A stretch of 64,000 nucleotides of DNA from Pseudorhodoferax sp. Leaf267 (GTDB taxonomy: Bacteria > Pseudomonadota > Gammaproteobacteria > Burkholderiales > Burkholderiaceae_C): positions 846,830 to 910,829 of the forward strand of contig NZ_LMMV01000012.1 in the NCBI RefSeq assembly GCF_001422405.1, in the 5' to 3' direction. A program made the translations under genes and the position numbers. Position 1 is the stretch's first letter, and the number at the start of each line of letters is the position of its first letter. This document shows, in pieces, positions 27,577 through 35,550 of this stretch. The notes below the pieces were generated by a model. The model did no database searches. It saw only the letters and a list, made by a program, of their open reading frames with translations, and was not told the origin of the DNA.

Positions 27577-28577
27577 TCCCCCAGGAGTACGGCGGCTCGG
27601 GCCTGTCCATGGCCGAGGCCTCGGTCATCATGGAAGAGATCAACCGCTCGGGCGGCAACTCGGGCGCCTGCCATGGGCAGATGTACGTGATGAACGCCAT
27701 CGTGCGCAGCGGCACCGACGCGCAGCGGCAGCAGTACCTTCCCAGGATCGCCAGCGGTGAACTGCGCATCCAGTCCATGGCCGTGACCGAGCCCACGACC
27801 GGCAGCGACACCACCCGGCTCAAGACCATGGCCGTGAAGAAGGACGGCCGCTGGGTCGTCAACGGCCAGAAGGTCTGGATCTCGCGTATCCAGCACAGCG
27901 ACATGATGATCCTGCTGGCGCGCACCACGCCGCTGGAGCAGGTGCAAAAGCGCTCCGAGGGCCTGAGCTGCTTCCTGGTCGACCTGAAGCAGGCCACCGG
28001 CAACGGCCTCACGGTGCGGCCCATCCTGAACATGGTCAACCACGAGACCAACGAGCTGTTCTTCGACCACCTGGAACTGCCCGAGGATGCGCTGCTCGGC
28101 CCCGAAGGCAAGGGCTTCAAGACCTTGCTGGACGGCCTGAACGCCGAGCGCACGCTGATTGCGGCCGAGTGCATCGGCGACGGCTACTGGTTCATCGACC
28201 GCGCCACCAAGTACGCCAACGAGCGTGTGGTCTTCGGCCGCCCGATCGGCAAGAACCAGGGCGTGCAGTTCCCGATCGCCGAGTCGCTGATCGAGCTGGA
28301 AGCCGCCAACCTCATGCGCTGGGAAGCCTGCAGGAAGATCGACGCACACCAGAACGCCGGCGCCGCCGCCAACATGGCCAAGCATCTGGCGGCCAAGGCC
28401 AGCTGGGAGGCGGCCAACGTCTGCCTGCAGACGCACGGCGGCTTCGGCTTCGCCTGCGAATACGACGTGGAGCGCAAGTTCCGCGAGACGCGGCTCTACC
28501 AGGTGGCGCCGATCTCCACCAACATGGTCTTCAGCTACGTGGCCGAGCACATCCTCGGCCTGCCGAAGTCGTATTGA
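27417..28577 (+). CDS. Acyl-CoA dehydrogenase
   Basis: A 386-residue flavin acyl-CoA dehydrogenase. The N-terminal helical domain (about 1-120) includes ALIPQEYGGSGLSMAEASVIMEE; the FAD/substrate stretch is SMAVTEPTTGSDTTRLKT, then WVVNGQKVWISRIQHSDMM. The C-terminal domain has ERTLIAAECIGDGYW, FGRPIGKNQGVQFPIAE and LQTHGGFGFACEYDVERKFRETRLYQVAPIS, where the catalytic-base region lies. It is the second gene of an operon with CaiB transferase, hydrolase and CitE-like lyase. The actual acyl-CoA is unknown; methylsuccinyl/itaconyl-type C5 substrates are one inference from neighbours. Confidence 0.93.
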   Translation: MLNETDAYQEIRDAVRQLCKQFPDEYHRKIDEARGYPEEFVQALTQAGWMAALIPQEYGGSGLSMAEASVIMEEINRSGGNSGACHGQMYVMNAIVRSGTDAQRQQYLPRIASGELRIQSMAVTEPTTGSDTTRLKTMAVKKDGRWVVNGQKVWISRIQHSDMMILLARTTPLEQVQKRSEGLSCFLVDLKQATGNGLTVRPILNMVNHETNELFFDHLELPEDALLGPEGKGFKTLLDGLNAERTLIAAECIGDGYWFIDRATKYANERVVFGRPIGKNQGVQFPIAESLIELEAANLMRWEACRKIDAHQNAGAAANMAKHLAAKASWEAANVCLQTHGGFGFACEYDVERKFRETRLYQVAPISTNMVFSYVAEHILGLPKSY

Positions 28578-28587
28578 GGAGCACGCG

Positions 28588-29781
28588 ATGACCCGCCCCC
28601 TGGACGGCATCACCGTCGTCACCCTGGAGCACGCCATCGCCGCGCCGTTCTGCACCCGCCAGCTCGCCGACCTGGGCGCGCGCGTGATCAAGGTCGAGCG
28701 CCCCGGCGTGGGCGACTTCGCGCGGGCGTATGACGAACGCGTGCAAGGCATGGCCTCGCATTTCGTCTGGACGAATCGCTCCAAGGAAAGCCAGACGCTG
28801 GACGTCAAGCATGCCGACGCGCAGAAGGTGCTGGCCCAGTTGCTGGAGCGGGCCGACGTGCTGGTGCAGAACCTCGCGCCGGGCGCGGCCGCGCGGCTGG
28901 GCCTGTCGTTCGAGGCGCTGCACGAGAAGCATCCGAAGCTCATCGTCTGCGACATCTCGGGCTACGGCGACGACCCGGCCCAGCCCGGCCCCTACCGCGA
29001 CAAGAAGGCCTATGACCTGCTGATCCAGGCCGAGTCGGGCTTCCTCTCGGTCACCGGTTCGGCCGACGCGCCGGCCAAGGCCGGCTGCTCCATCGCCGAC
29101 ATCGCGGCCGGCATGTATGCGTACACGGGCATCCTGTCGGCGCTGCTGCAGCGGGGCAAGACCGGCAAGGGCAGCCGCATCGACGTGTCCATGCTGGAGA
29201 GCATGGCCGAGTGGATGAGCTTTCCCATGTACTACGCGTTCGACGGCGCGCAGCCGCCACCGCGCGCTGGGGCCGCGCACGCCACCATTTACCCCTACGG
29301 CCCATTCCCGGCGGGCGATGGCGGCACCGTGATGCTGGGCCTGCAGAACGAGCGCGAGTGGGCGGCTTTCTGCAAGCTGGTGCTGCGCCAGCCCGAGCTG
29401 GCGACCGACGAGCGCTTCAATGCGAATTCCAAGCGCGTGGCCCGCCGCGATGCGCTGCGCGCGCTGATCGTCGAGAGCTTCCAGCCTCTGAGCAGTGCCC
29501 AGGTGGTCGAGCGGCTGGAAGAGGCGCAGATCGCCAACGCCCGCGTCAACGAGATGCACGACCTGTGGTCCCACGCCCAGCTCAAGGCGCGCGAGCGCTG
29601 GACCGAGGTCGCCACGCCCAACGGCCCCATCCCTGCCATGCTGCCGCCGGGCGCCAACGCGGCCTTCACGCCGCGCATGGATGCGGTGCCTGGCCTGGGC
29701 CAGCACACCGACGCCATCCTGCGCGAGCTGGGCTGGTCGCCTGGCGCCATCGAGAAGCTGCGTGCCGAGCAGGCGGTTTGA
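28588..29781 (+). CDS. CaiB/BaiF family CoA-transferase
   Basis: A 397-residue class III CoA-transferase. Family features are the N-terminal LDGITVVTLEHAIAAPFCTRQLADLGARVIKVE, NRSKESQTLDVKH, VLVQNLAPGAAARLGL and YDLLIQAESGFLSVTGSAD near the expected catalytic Asp (SIADIAAG). It starts 10 bp after the dehydrogenase with a GAGGAG ribosome-binding site. It probably activates a dicarboxylate or hydroxyacid to its CoA thioester for the neighbouring lyase; the substrate is not determinable from sequence. Confidence 0.92.
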   Translation: MTRPLDGITVVTLEHAIAAPFCTRQLADLGARVIKVERPGVGDFARAYDERVQGMASHFVWTNRSKESQTLDVKHADAQKVLAQLLERADVLVQNLAPGAAARLGLSFEALHEKHPKLIVCDISGYGDDPAQPGPYRDKKAYDLLIQAESGFLSVTGSADAPAKAGCSIADIAAGMYAYTGILSALLQRGKTGKGSRIDVSMLESMAEWMSFPMYYAFDGAQPPPRAGAAHATIYPYGPFPAGDGGTVMLGLQNEREWAAFCKLVLRQPELATDERFNANSKRVARRDALRALIVESFQPLSSAQVVERLEEAQIANARVNEMHDLWSHAQLKARERWTEVATPNGPIPAMLPPGANAAFTPRMDAVPGLGQHTDAILRELGWSPGAIEKLRAEQAV

Positions 29782-29811
29782 AGGAACACGCTTGAGAATG
29801 CGCGGCAAGAA

Positions 29812-30483
29812 ATGACTTCCGTGACTGCCATGCACATTGACCCAGCCCTCGCCAGTGGCGCGCACTTGCTGGACGGCCCGGCCGGGCCGCTGGAAGTGCT
29901 GTTCGACCGGCCCGATGCCGAGCCCGCCGGCATCGCCGTCGTCACGCACCCGCAGCCGTTGATGGGCGGCCATGCGCAGCACAAGATCCCGCAGCTGCTG
30001 GCGCGCGCGCTGCGCGACGCGGGCTGGCTGGTCGCGCGGCCCAACTTCCGCGGCGTGGGCCGCAGCGCCGGCACGCACGACGAAGGGCAGGGCGAGAGCG
30101 AGGACATGCTGGCCCTGTGCGCAGCCTTGCGTGCGGCCCACCCTGGCCAGCGCCTCGCGCTGCTGGGCTTCTCGTTCGGCGCCTACGTGCAGGCGCGCGT
30201 GGCCCATGCCCTGGCCGCGCGTGGCGCGCCGGCCTGGCGCGTGGGGCTGGCCGGCATGCCCTTCGGCACCGTGCAGAGCGGCCGCCATTTCGACACGCCG
30301 CAGGCCATCGACGATGCGCTGGTCGTGCATGGCGAGCGCGACGAGGTCGTGCCCCTCGCCCACGTGCTGGACTGGGCGCGAGCGCAAGTGCAACCTGTGG
30401 TCGTGCTGCCCGGTGCCGACCATTTCTTCACCGGCAAGCTGCACGTGCTGCGTCAGCTGATGCTGCAACACCTGGCCCCATGA
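29812..30483 (+). CDS. Alpha/beta hydrolase, HPxPLMGG family
   Basis: A 223-residue small alpha/beta hydrolase. The signature VVTHPQPLMGGHAQHKIPQLLARAL is typical of a widespread proteobacterial family of unknown substrate. The nucleophile elbow is GFSFGAYV, the acid Asp is in HGERDEVVPL and the His in PGADHFFTG. Two starts are possible (29812 and the Met at 29830), both with weak ribosome-binding sites. Its TGA overlaps the ATG of the downstream lyase, so it belongs to this operon, perhaps as a CoA-thioesterase or ester hydrolase (inference). Confidence 0.85.
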   Translation: MTSVTAMHIDPALASGAHLLDGPAGPLEVLFDRPDAEPAGIAVVTHPQPLMGGHAQHKIPQLLARALRDAGWLVARPNFRGVGRSAGTHDEGQGESEDMLALCAALRAAHPGQRLALLGFSFGAYVQARVAHALAARGAPAWRVGLAGMPFGTVQSGRHFDTPQAIDDALVVHGERDEVVPLAHVLDWARAQVQPVVVLPGADHFFTGKLHVLRQLMLQHLAP

Positions 30484-31334
30484 CCATGACCACTCCCCAC
30501 GCGCTGGCCGACGCCCGCAGTTTCCTCTTCGTGCCCGGCAACCGGCCCGAGCGTTTCGAGAAGGCCGCGGCCAGCGGCGCCGATGTCATCGTGCTCGACC
30601 TGGAGGACGCCGTGCCGGCCGCCGACAAGGCTGGCGCGCGCGCGGCCATCGCCCAGGCCTGGCCGGCACTGCAGGCGCTGGGCGTGCCGCTGGTCGTGCG
30701 CGTCAACAGCCTGGACCAGCCGCTCGGCCAGGACGACCTGCAGTGGTTCACGCAGCTGCAGGCGCCGGCCGGCGTCATGGTGCCCAAGGCCGAATCTGCC
30801 GAGGCGCTGCGGGCCGTACAGGAACGGCTGCCCGCCGTGCCTGTGCTGCCGTTGATCGAGAGCGCCGCCGGCTGGAGCGCCGTGCCCGCCATCGCGGCCG
30901 TGCCCGGCGTGCTGCGTCTCGTGGTGGGCCACATCGACTTCATGGCCGACACCGGCATCGTGTGCGCCGACGACGAGGCCGAGCTGTTGCCGCTGCGCTT
31001 TGCCGTGGCCATGGCCACGCGGCTGAACCGGCTGGCCGCCGCCGTCGACGGCGTGACCGTGGCCATCCAGGACGACGCGCGCCTGCGCGAGGACACGCGC
31101 CGCGCGCTGCGCCTGGGCTTCGGCGCCAAGCTGTGCATCCACCCGCGCCAGGTGGCCGTGGTGCACGAGACCCTGGCCCCCACACCGCAGCAGGCCGACT
31201 GGGCCGCGCGCGTGGTGGCAGCCGATGCCGCAGCGGGCGGGGCGGCCGTGCAGATCGACGGGCGCATGGTGGATCTGCCCGTGGTGCTGCAGGCGCGGCG
31301 CGTGCTGGCGCGGGTGCGAACGCCGGCCGCTTGA
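30480..31334 (+). CDS. HpcH/HpaI (CitE-like) aldolase/CoA-ester lyase
   Basis: A 284-residue TIM-barrel Mg-dependent lyase of the citrate-lyase-beta group that cleaves CoA esters such as citramalyl-CoA. Motifs: SFLFVPGNRPERFEKA at the N-terminus, VIVLDLEDAVPAADK, VVRVNS, GVMVPKAESAE, LPLIESAAG and GAKLCIHPRQVAVVHE. ATG 30480 overlaps the hydrolase stop. Together with a CoA-transferase and a hydratase, this recalls itaconate/mesaconate catabolism (CoA-transferase, hydratase, citramalyl-CoA lyase); that pathway assignment is inference, and the hydratase next door is damaged. Confidence 0.88.
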   Translation: MTMTTPHALADARSFLFVPGNRPERFEKAAASGADVIVLDLEDAVPAADKAGARAAIAQAWPALQALGVPLVVRVNSLDQPLGQDDLQWFTQLQAPAGVMVPKAESAEALRAVQERLPAVPVLPLIESAAGWSAVPAIAAVPGVLRLVVGHIDFMADTGIVCADDEAELLPLRFAVAMATRLNRLAAAVDGVTVAIQDDARLREDTRRALRLGFGAKLCIHPRQVAVVHETLAPTPQQADWAARVVAADAAAGGAAVQIDGRMVDLPVVLQARRVLARVRTPAA

Positions 31335-31348
31335 CGCGCAGCGCCCGG

Positions 31349-32281
31349 TCAGCCAGGGCCTGGTTCGGCTGCTTCTGAAGCCGACCGCCCCGTCCGCTCC
31401 AGGTGCTCCAGCAGCATGCGGGCCGCGGGCGACAGGGTGGCTTCGTCCTTGTAGCAGATGATGAAGCGTCGCCTCGCCCAGGCGTCGGTCAGCGGGATCA
31501 CCCGGAACGCATCGTGGCGCATGGCGGGCTCGACGACTTCACGCGGCACGACGGCGATGCCCAGCCCGGCGCGCACGCACCGGAGACTGGCATCGAAGGT
31601 GGAAACCACGGCCCTGTAGTTCAGCGGCATGCCGAGGATGGCCGCTGCACGGGCCAGCATGGTGTGCACGGCGGTCGGCGCGGGCAGGCCCACGTGTTCG
31701 TACTGCAAGGTCTCGACGAACGCGCACTGGCGCAACTTGGCGATCGGATGCGCGGGATGCGCCACGATGGCGAGATGGTCGCTGCGGTACGGGCGTGACT
31801 GCAGTTCGCCCAGGTCGACGGCATCCCAGCCCACACCCAGCGGGGCCAGGCCCTCGCGCACGGTCTGCGCCATCTTCGAGCTCAGCCCCTCGGCGATGTC
31901 GACCCGGATGGCGGCGTTCTCGGGCGCGCTCATGAAGGAGGCGATGTCGTCGGGCAGGAACTCGGCGATGGAGGAAACGGTTGCGAACACGCGCACCTGC
32001 CCTTTGATGCCACGCCCGAACGCGGCCATGTCGCGCGCGAGGCGGTCCGACCCGGCGAGCAGCGCACGCGCATGTTCGAGCAGCAACTCGCCCGCCGGCG
32101 TGGGGATGACGCCGCGGCGGTGCCGTTGCAGCACGGGCGTGTTCAACGCGGACTCGAGCTGGGCCAGTCGCTTGCTGATGGCCGACGAGCCGATGTTTTC
32201 CTGCTCTCCCGCGCGCGCCAGGTTGCGGTGATCGCAGGCGGCCACGAAGAGCCGCAGGCTGACGAGGTCCAGATCCCGCAT
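31349..32281 (-). CDS. LysR-type regulator, divergent from HMGL/CaiB/TctC genes
   Basis: A 310-residue LysR regulator from Met at 32281 (MRDLDLVSLRLFVAACDHRN). The helix-turn-helix covers RAGEQENIGSSAISKRLAQLE. The effector domain has VRVFATVSSIAEFLPDDI and GLGIAVVPREVV. An upstream start at 32335 would add 18 residues, but this family typically begins MRDLDL and the longer form would place the start codon inside the inverted repeat at 32330-32344. It diverges from the cluster starting at 32405 and is its probable regulator. Confidence 0.88.
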   Translation of the reverse strand: MRDLDLVSLRLFVAACDHRNLARAGEQENIGSSAISKRLAQLESALNTPVLQRHRRGVIPTPAGELLLEHARALLAGSDRLARDMAAFGRGIKGQVRVFATVSSIAEFLPDDIASFMSAPENAAIRVDIAEGLSSKMAQTVREGLAPLGVGWDAVDLGELQSRPYRSDHLAIVAHPAHPIAKLRQCAFVETLQYEHVGLPAPTAVHTMLARAAAILGMPLNYRAVVSTFDASLRCVRAGLGIAVVPREVVEPAMRHDAFRVIPLTDAWARRRFIICYKDEATLSPAARMLLEHLERTGRSASEAAEPGPG

Positions 32282-32329
32282 TTTTTGAGTTTCCGTTTTG
32301 GAATTGTCAGGCGGAAATCTTATCGCTTC

Positions 32330-32344
32330 TCCCATCGATTGGGA
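32330..32344. promoter_or_regulatory. Inverted repeat between LysR and HMGL-like gene
   Basis: TCCCA (32330-32334), TCGAT, TGGGA (32340-32344): perfect 5-bp arms in the 123-bp divergent intergenic region. It lies 49 bp from the lysR start and 61 bp from the lyase start, and is a candidate LysR site. The surrounding DNA is AT-richer than its neighbours, as expected for a promoter. Confidence 0.4.
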
Positions 32345-32404
32345 AACTCTATAGTGGCGCCTGTGCCTTGCGCAGACCGGCGCCGGGGCCCCACGGAGAC
32401 ACCC

Positions 32405-33343
32405 ATGACAGCTTTACCACCCCACGTGGTCGTGCGCGAAGTCGGCCTGCGCGATGGCCTGCAAAGCATCCAGCAGGTCCTGCCCACGGCGCGCAAGATC
32501 GAATGGATCCAGGACGCCCATGCCGCAGGGCAACGCGAGATCGAGGTGGGCTCGTTCGTCCCCGCCAGGCTGTTGCCGCAACTGGCCGACACGGCCGAAC
32601 TGGTGGCATTCGCCAGAACGCTGCCCGGCCTGCAGGTGTCCGTGCTCGTGCCCAACCTGCAGGGCGCCGAGAGGGCCATCGCGTGCGGTGCGCACCTGAT
32701 GCTGATCCCGCTGTCGGCCAGCCACGCGCACAGCCTGGCCAACCTGCGCAAGACCCCCGACGACGTGGTGGCCGAGGTGGCCAGGATGCGCGCGGCGCGC
32801 GACGCATCGGGCGCGAAGATCCTGATCGAGGGCGGCATCGGCACGGCGTTCGGCTGCACGATCCAGGGCAGGGTCGAGCCTTCCGAGGTGCTGCGCTGCA
32901 TGCAGGCCCTGCTGGACGCCGGCGCCGACCGCGTGAGCATTGCCGACACCGTGGGCTATGCCAACCCGGCGGCCGTGCAGGAGCTGTTCGGCAAGGCCCG
33001 CATGCTGGCGGGCGACAGGTTCTGGTGCGGGCATTTCCACGACACGCGGGGCCAGGCGCTGGCCAACGTCTACGCCGCGCTGCAGACCGGGGTGCCGCGG
33101 TACGACGCGACGCTGGCAGGCATCGGCGGCTGCCCCCATGCGCCTGGCGCGAGCGGCAACGCTTCGAGCGAAGACCTGGCCTACATGCTGGCCGACATGG
33201 GCATCTCCACCGGCATCGACATCGAGGCACTGCTGGCTTTGCGCCAGAAGGTGGCGGGCTGGCTGCAAGGCGAAAGCCTGCACGGCGCGCTCTGGCAGGC
33301 CGGCGTCTCCAAGACCTTTGCCAGCACCACCGTCCCCGCCTGA
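32405..33343 (+). CDS. Hydroxymethylglutaryl-CoA lyase-family enzyme
   Basis: A 312-residue DRE-TIM-barrel lyase. Motifs are VREVGLRDGLQSIQQ (catalytic Arg/Asp near residue 16), VGSFVPARLLPQLADTAEL, LIPLSASHAHSLANL, the metal-binding HFHDTRGQALANVYAAL and GIGGCPHAPGASGNASSEDL, with the catalytic Cys in the G-loop. It may cleave HMG-CoA, but alongside a CaiB transferase it may instead act on citramalyl- or another 3-hydroxy-3-methylacyl-CoA. It begins the divergent operon opposite the LysR gene; the next gene starts 21 bp downstream. Confidence 0.9.
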   Translation: MTALPPHVVVREVGLRDGLQSIQQVLPTARKIEWIQDAHAAGQREIEVGSFVPARLLPQLADTAELVAFARTLPGLQVSVLVPNLQGAERAIACGAHLMLIPLSASHAHSLANLRKTPDDVVAEVARMRAARDASGAKILIEGGIGTAFGCTIQGRVEPSEVLRCMQALLDAGADRVSIADTVGYANPAAVQELFGKARMLAGDRFWCGHFHDTRGQALANVYAALQTGVPRYDATLAGIGGCPHAPGASGNASSEDLAYMLADMGISTGIDIEALLALRQKVAGWLQGESLHGALWQAGVSKTFASTTVPA

Positions 33344-33364
33344 ACCCACCTGGACCGCACCGTC

Positions 33365-34522
33365 ATGACGAATCCCACCACGCCCCTGCCTCTGGCCGGC
33401 ATCCGCGTCCTCGAGTTCACCCACATGGTCATGGGCCCCACCTGCGGCATGATCCTGGCTGACCTGGGCGCCGAGGTCATCAAGGTCGAGCCACCCGGTG
33501 GCGACAAGACGCGCAAGCTGCCTGGCCTGGGCATCGGCTTCTTTCGCAGCTTCAACCGCAACAAGAAGAGCATCGTGCTCGACATCACGACCGAGGAGGG
33601 CTGCGCCACGGCCACCGAACTTGTGGGCGCCTGCGACGTGGTGCTGGAGAACTTCCGCCCCGGCCTCATGGAGAAACTGGGGCTGGACTACGCCACGTTG
33701 TCCAGGCTGTACCCGAAGCTCATCTACGTCACGCACAAGGGCTTCCTGCCCGGCCCCTACGAGAACCGGCTGGCGCTGGACGAGGTGGTGCAGATGATGG
33801 GCGGCCTGTCGTACATGACCGGCCCGGTCGGCCGGCCGCTGCGCGCAGGCACATCGGTCAACGACATCATGGGCGGCATGTTCGGCGCCATCGGCGTGCT
33901 GGCCGCGCTGCGCGAGCGCGACGCCACGGGCCGCGGCCAGGAGGTGCAGAGTGCGCTGTTCGAGAACTGCGTGTTTCTGTCGAGCCAGCACATGCAGCAG
34001 TACCTGATGACCGGCGAGCCGCCGCCGCCCATGCCCTCGCGCGTGTCGGCCTGGAGCGTGTACGACGTGTTCACGCTGGCCGAGGGCGAGCAGCTCTTCA
34101 TCGGCGCCGTGAGCGACAAGCAGTTCGCCACGCTGTGCAAGGTGCTGGCGCGTGAGGACCTGTTGCAGATGCCCGGCTTCGGCGACAACGCCTCGCGCGT
34201 GGCCGTGCGGCCGCACCTGCTGGCCGTACTGGGCGAGATCCTGGTCAACCACAAGGTCGAGGAACTGGCCCCCAGGCTGGAGGCCGCCGGCATCCCCTAC
34301 GCGCCCATCATGCGGCCCGAGCAGCTCTGCGACGACCCGCACCTCAAGCAGAGCGGCGGCCTGGTGCCCATGACCACCGACGAGGGCGGCGTGACCGAAG
34401 CCGTGCTGCTGCCGCTGACCATGGGCGGGCGCCGCCCCGGCGTGCGCATGCCGCTGCCCAAGGTGGGCGAGCACACCGAGGAAGTGCTCGGTGCCTTGCG
34501 CAGGCCGGCCGTGGCGACCTGA
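33365..34522 (+). CDS. CaiB/BaiF family CoA-transferase (second copy)
   Basis: A 385-residue class III CoA-transferase, not a close duplicate of the one at 28588. Family stretches are LAGIRVLEFTHMVMGPTCGMILADLGAEVIKVEPP, FFRSFNRNKKSIVLD, DVVLENFRPGLMEKLGLDY and the Asp-containing TSVNDIMGGMFGAIG. It follows the HMGL-family gene and precedes a TctC receptor, so the three probably form an uptake, CoA-activation and cleavage route for a branched hydroxyacid or dicarboxylate (inference). Confidence 0.92.
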   Translation: MTNPTTPLPLAGIRVLEFTHMVMGPTCGMILADLGAEVIKVEPPGGDKTRKLPGLGIGFFRSFNRNKKSIVLDITTEEGCATATELVGACDVVLENFRPGLMEKLGLDYATLSRLYPKLIYVTHKGFLPGPYENRLALDEVVQMMGGLSYMTGPVGRPLRAGTSVNDIMGGMFGAIGVLAALRERDATGRGQEVQSALFENCVFLSSQHMQQYLMTGEPPPPMPSRVSAWSVYDVFTLAEGEQLFIGAVSDKQFATLCKVLAREDLLQMPGFGDNASRVAVRPHLLAVLGEILVNHKVEELAPRLEAAGIPYAPIMRPEQLCDDPHLKQSGGLVPMTTDEGGVTEAVLLPLTMGGRRPGVRMPLPKVGEHTEEVLGALRRPAVAT

Positions 34523-34557
34523 GCGCGTGTAACGTGATCGAACCTGAGGAGACCAAC

Positions 34558-35550
34558 ATGCACATCCCCCCCACCACCGCCCACATCACCCGCCGCACCG
34601 TGCTGGCCAGCGTTGGCGCCGCGTTGGCCGCCACTGCGTGGCCTGCCCTGGCACAGACGAGCGACAAGCCCGTGCGCATCGTGCTGCCCATCAGCGCGGG
34701 CTCGGGCGTGGACAACATCGCACGCGCCTCGTCGGTGGCCATCGGCAAGGCCCTGGGCCACCCGGTGGTGATCGAGAACCTGCCCGGCGCAGGGGGCGTG
34801 ACGGGGGCCTCGGCCGTGGCCAAGGCCGCGCCGGACGGCTTCACGCTGGGCATGGTGTCCAACAACCACGTGATCAACCCCGCCGTCTACAAGAAGCTGC
34901 CCTACGACACCTTGAGCGACTTCACACCCATCAGCGTGATCGGCGCCACGCCGCTGGTGCTGGTGGCGGCCAAGTCGGTGCCGGCCGGCAACGTGAAGGA
35001 GCTCATCGCGCTCATCAAGGCCAGGCCCGACGACTTCAACTACGCATCGTCCGGCAACGGCACCATCATCCACCTGGCCGGCGAGATGTTCGTCGAGCAG
35101 GCTGGGCTCAAGGTGCGCCACATCCCGTACAAGGGCACGGGGCCCATGGTCAACGACCTGCTGGGCGGCCAGGTGCAGTTCGGCGTGGTCGCGCTGCCGG
35201 CGATCCAGGCGCACATCAAGAGCGGCTCGGTCAAGGCCATCGGCCTGTGTGGTGCGCAGCGCTCCGCGGCCGCGCCCGACATCCCCACCATCGCCGAGCA
35301 GGGCCTGCCCGACTACGCCGTTGAAGGCTGGTTCGCCGTGATCGGCCCAGCCAGGCTGCCGGCCGCCGATGTGCAGCGCGTGCACGAAGCACTCGTCAAG
35401 GCCTACGCCAGCCCCGAGGTGATGGACGCCATGACCAGGCAGGGCAACACCATCCGGCCCACGTCGCCGGATGAGGCGGCGAAGTTCTTCCGCAGCGAGG
35501 CCGCGCGTTATGCGGCGCTCGTCAAGAAGGCGAACGTCACCTTAGATTGA
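34558..35550 (+). CDS. Tripartite tricarboxylate transporter substrate-binding protein (Bug/TctC)
   Basis: A 330-residue periplasmic binding protein of the Bug family, greatly expanded in Burkholderiales. The N-terminus has twin Arg and a hydrophobic segment (ITRRTVLASVGAALAATAWP) ending ALAQ, so Sec or Tat export. Family marks are VRIVLPISAGSGVDNIARA, PVVIENLPGAGGVTGASAVAKA, RHIPYKGTGPMVNDLLGGQ and IPTIAEQGLPDYAVEGWFAV. ATG 34558 follows a GAGGA. No TctA/B membrane subunits are nearby, as is common for Bug proteins. The 3' end overlaps convergent aroG-like gene by 9 nt. Confidence 0.94.
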   Translation: MHIPPTTAHITRRTVLASVGAALAATAWPALAQTSDKPVRIVLPISAGSGVDNIARASSVAIGKALGHPVVIENLPGAGGVTGASAVAKAAPDGFTLGMVSNNHVINPAVYKKLPYDTLSDFTPISVIGATPLVLVAAKSVPAGNVKELIALIKARPDDFNYASSGNGTIIHLAGEMFVEQAGLKVRHIPYKGTGPMVNDLLGGQVQFGVVALPAIQAHIKSGSVKAIGLCGAQRSAAAPDIPTIAEQGLPDYAVEGWFAVIGPARLPAADVQRVHEALVKAYASPEVMDAMTRQGNTIRPTSPDEAAKFFRSEAARYAALVKKANVTLD

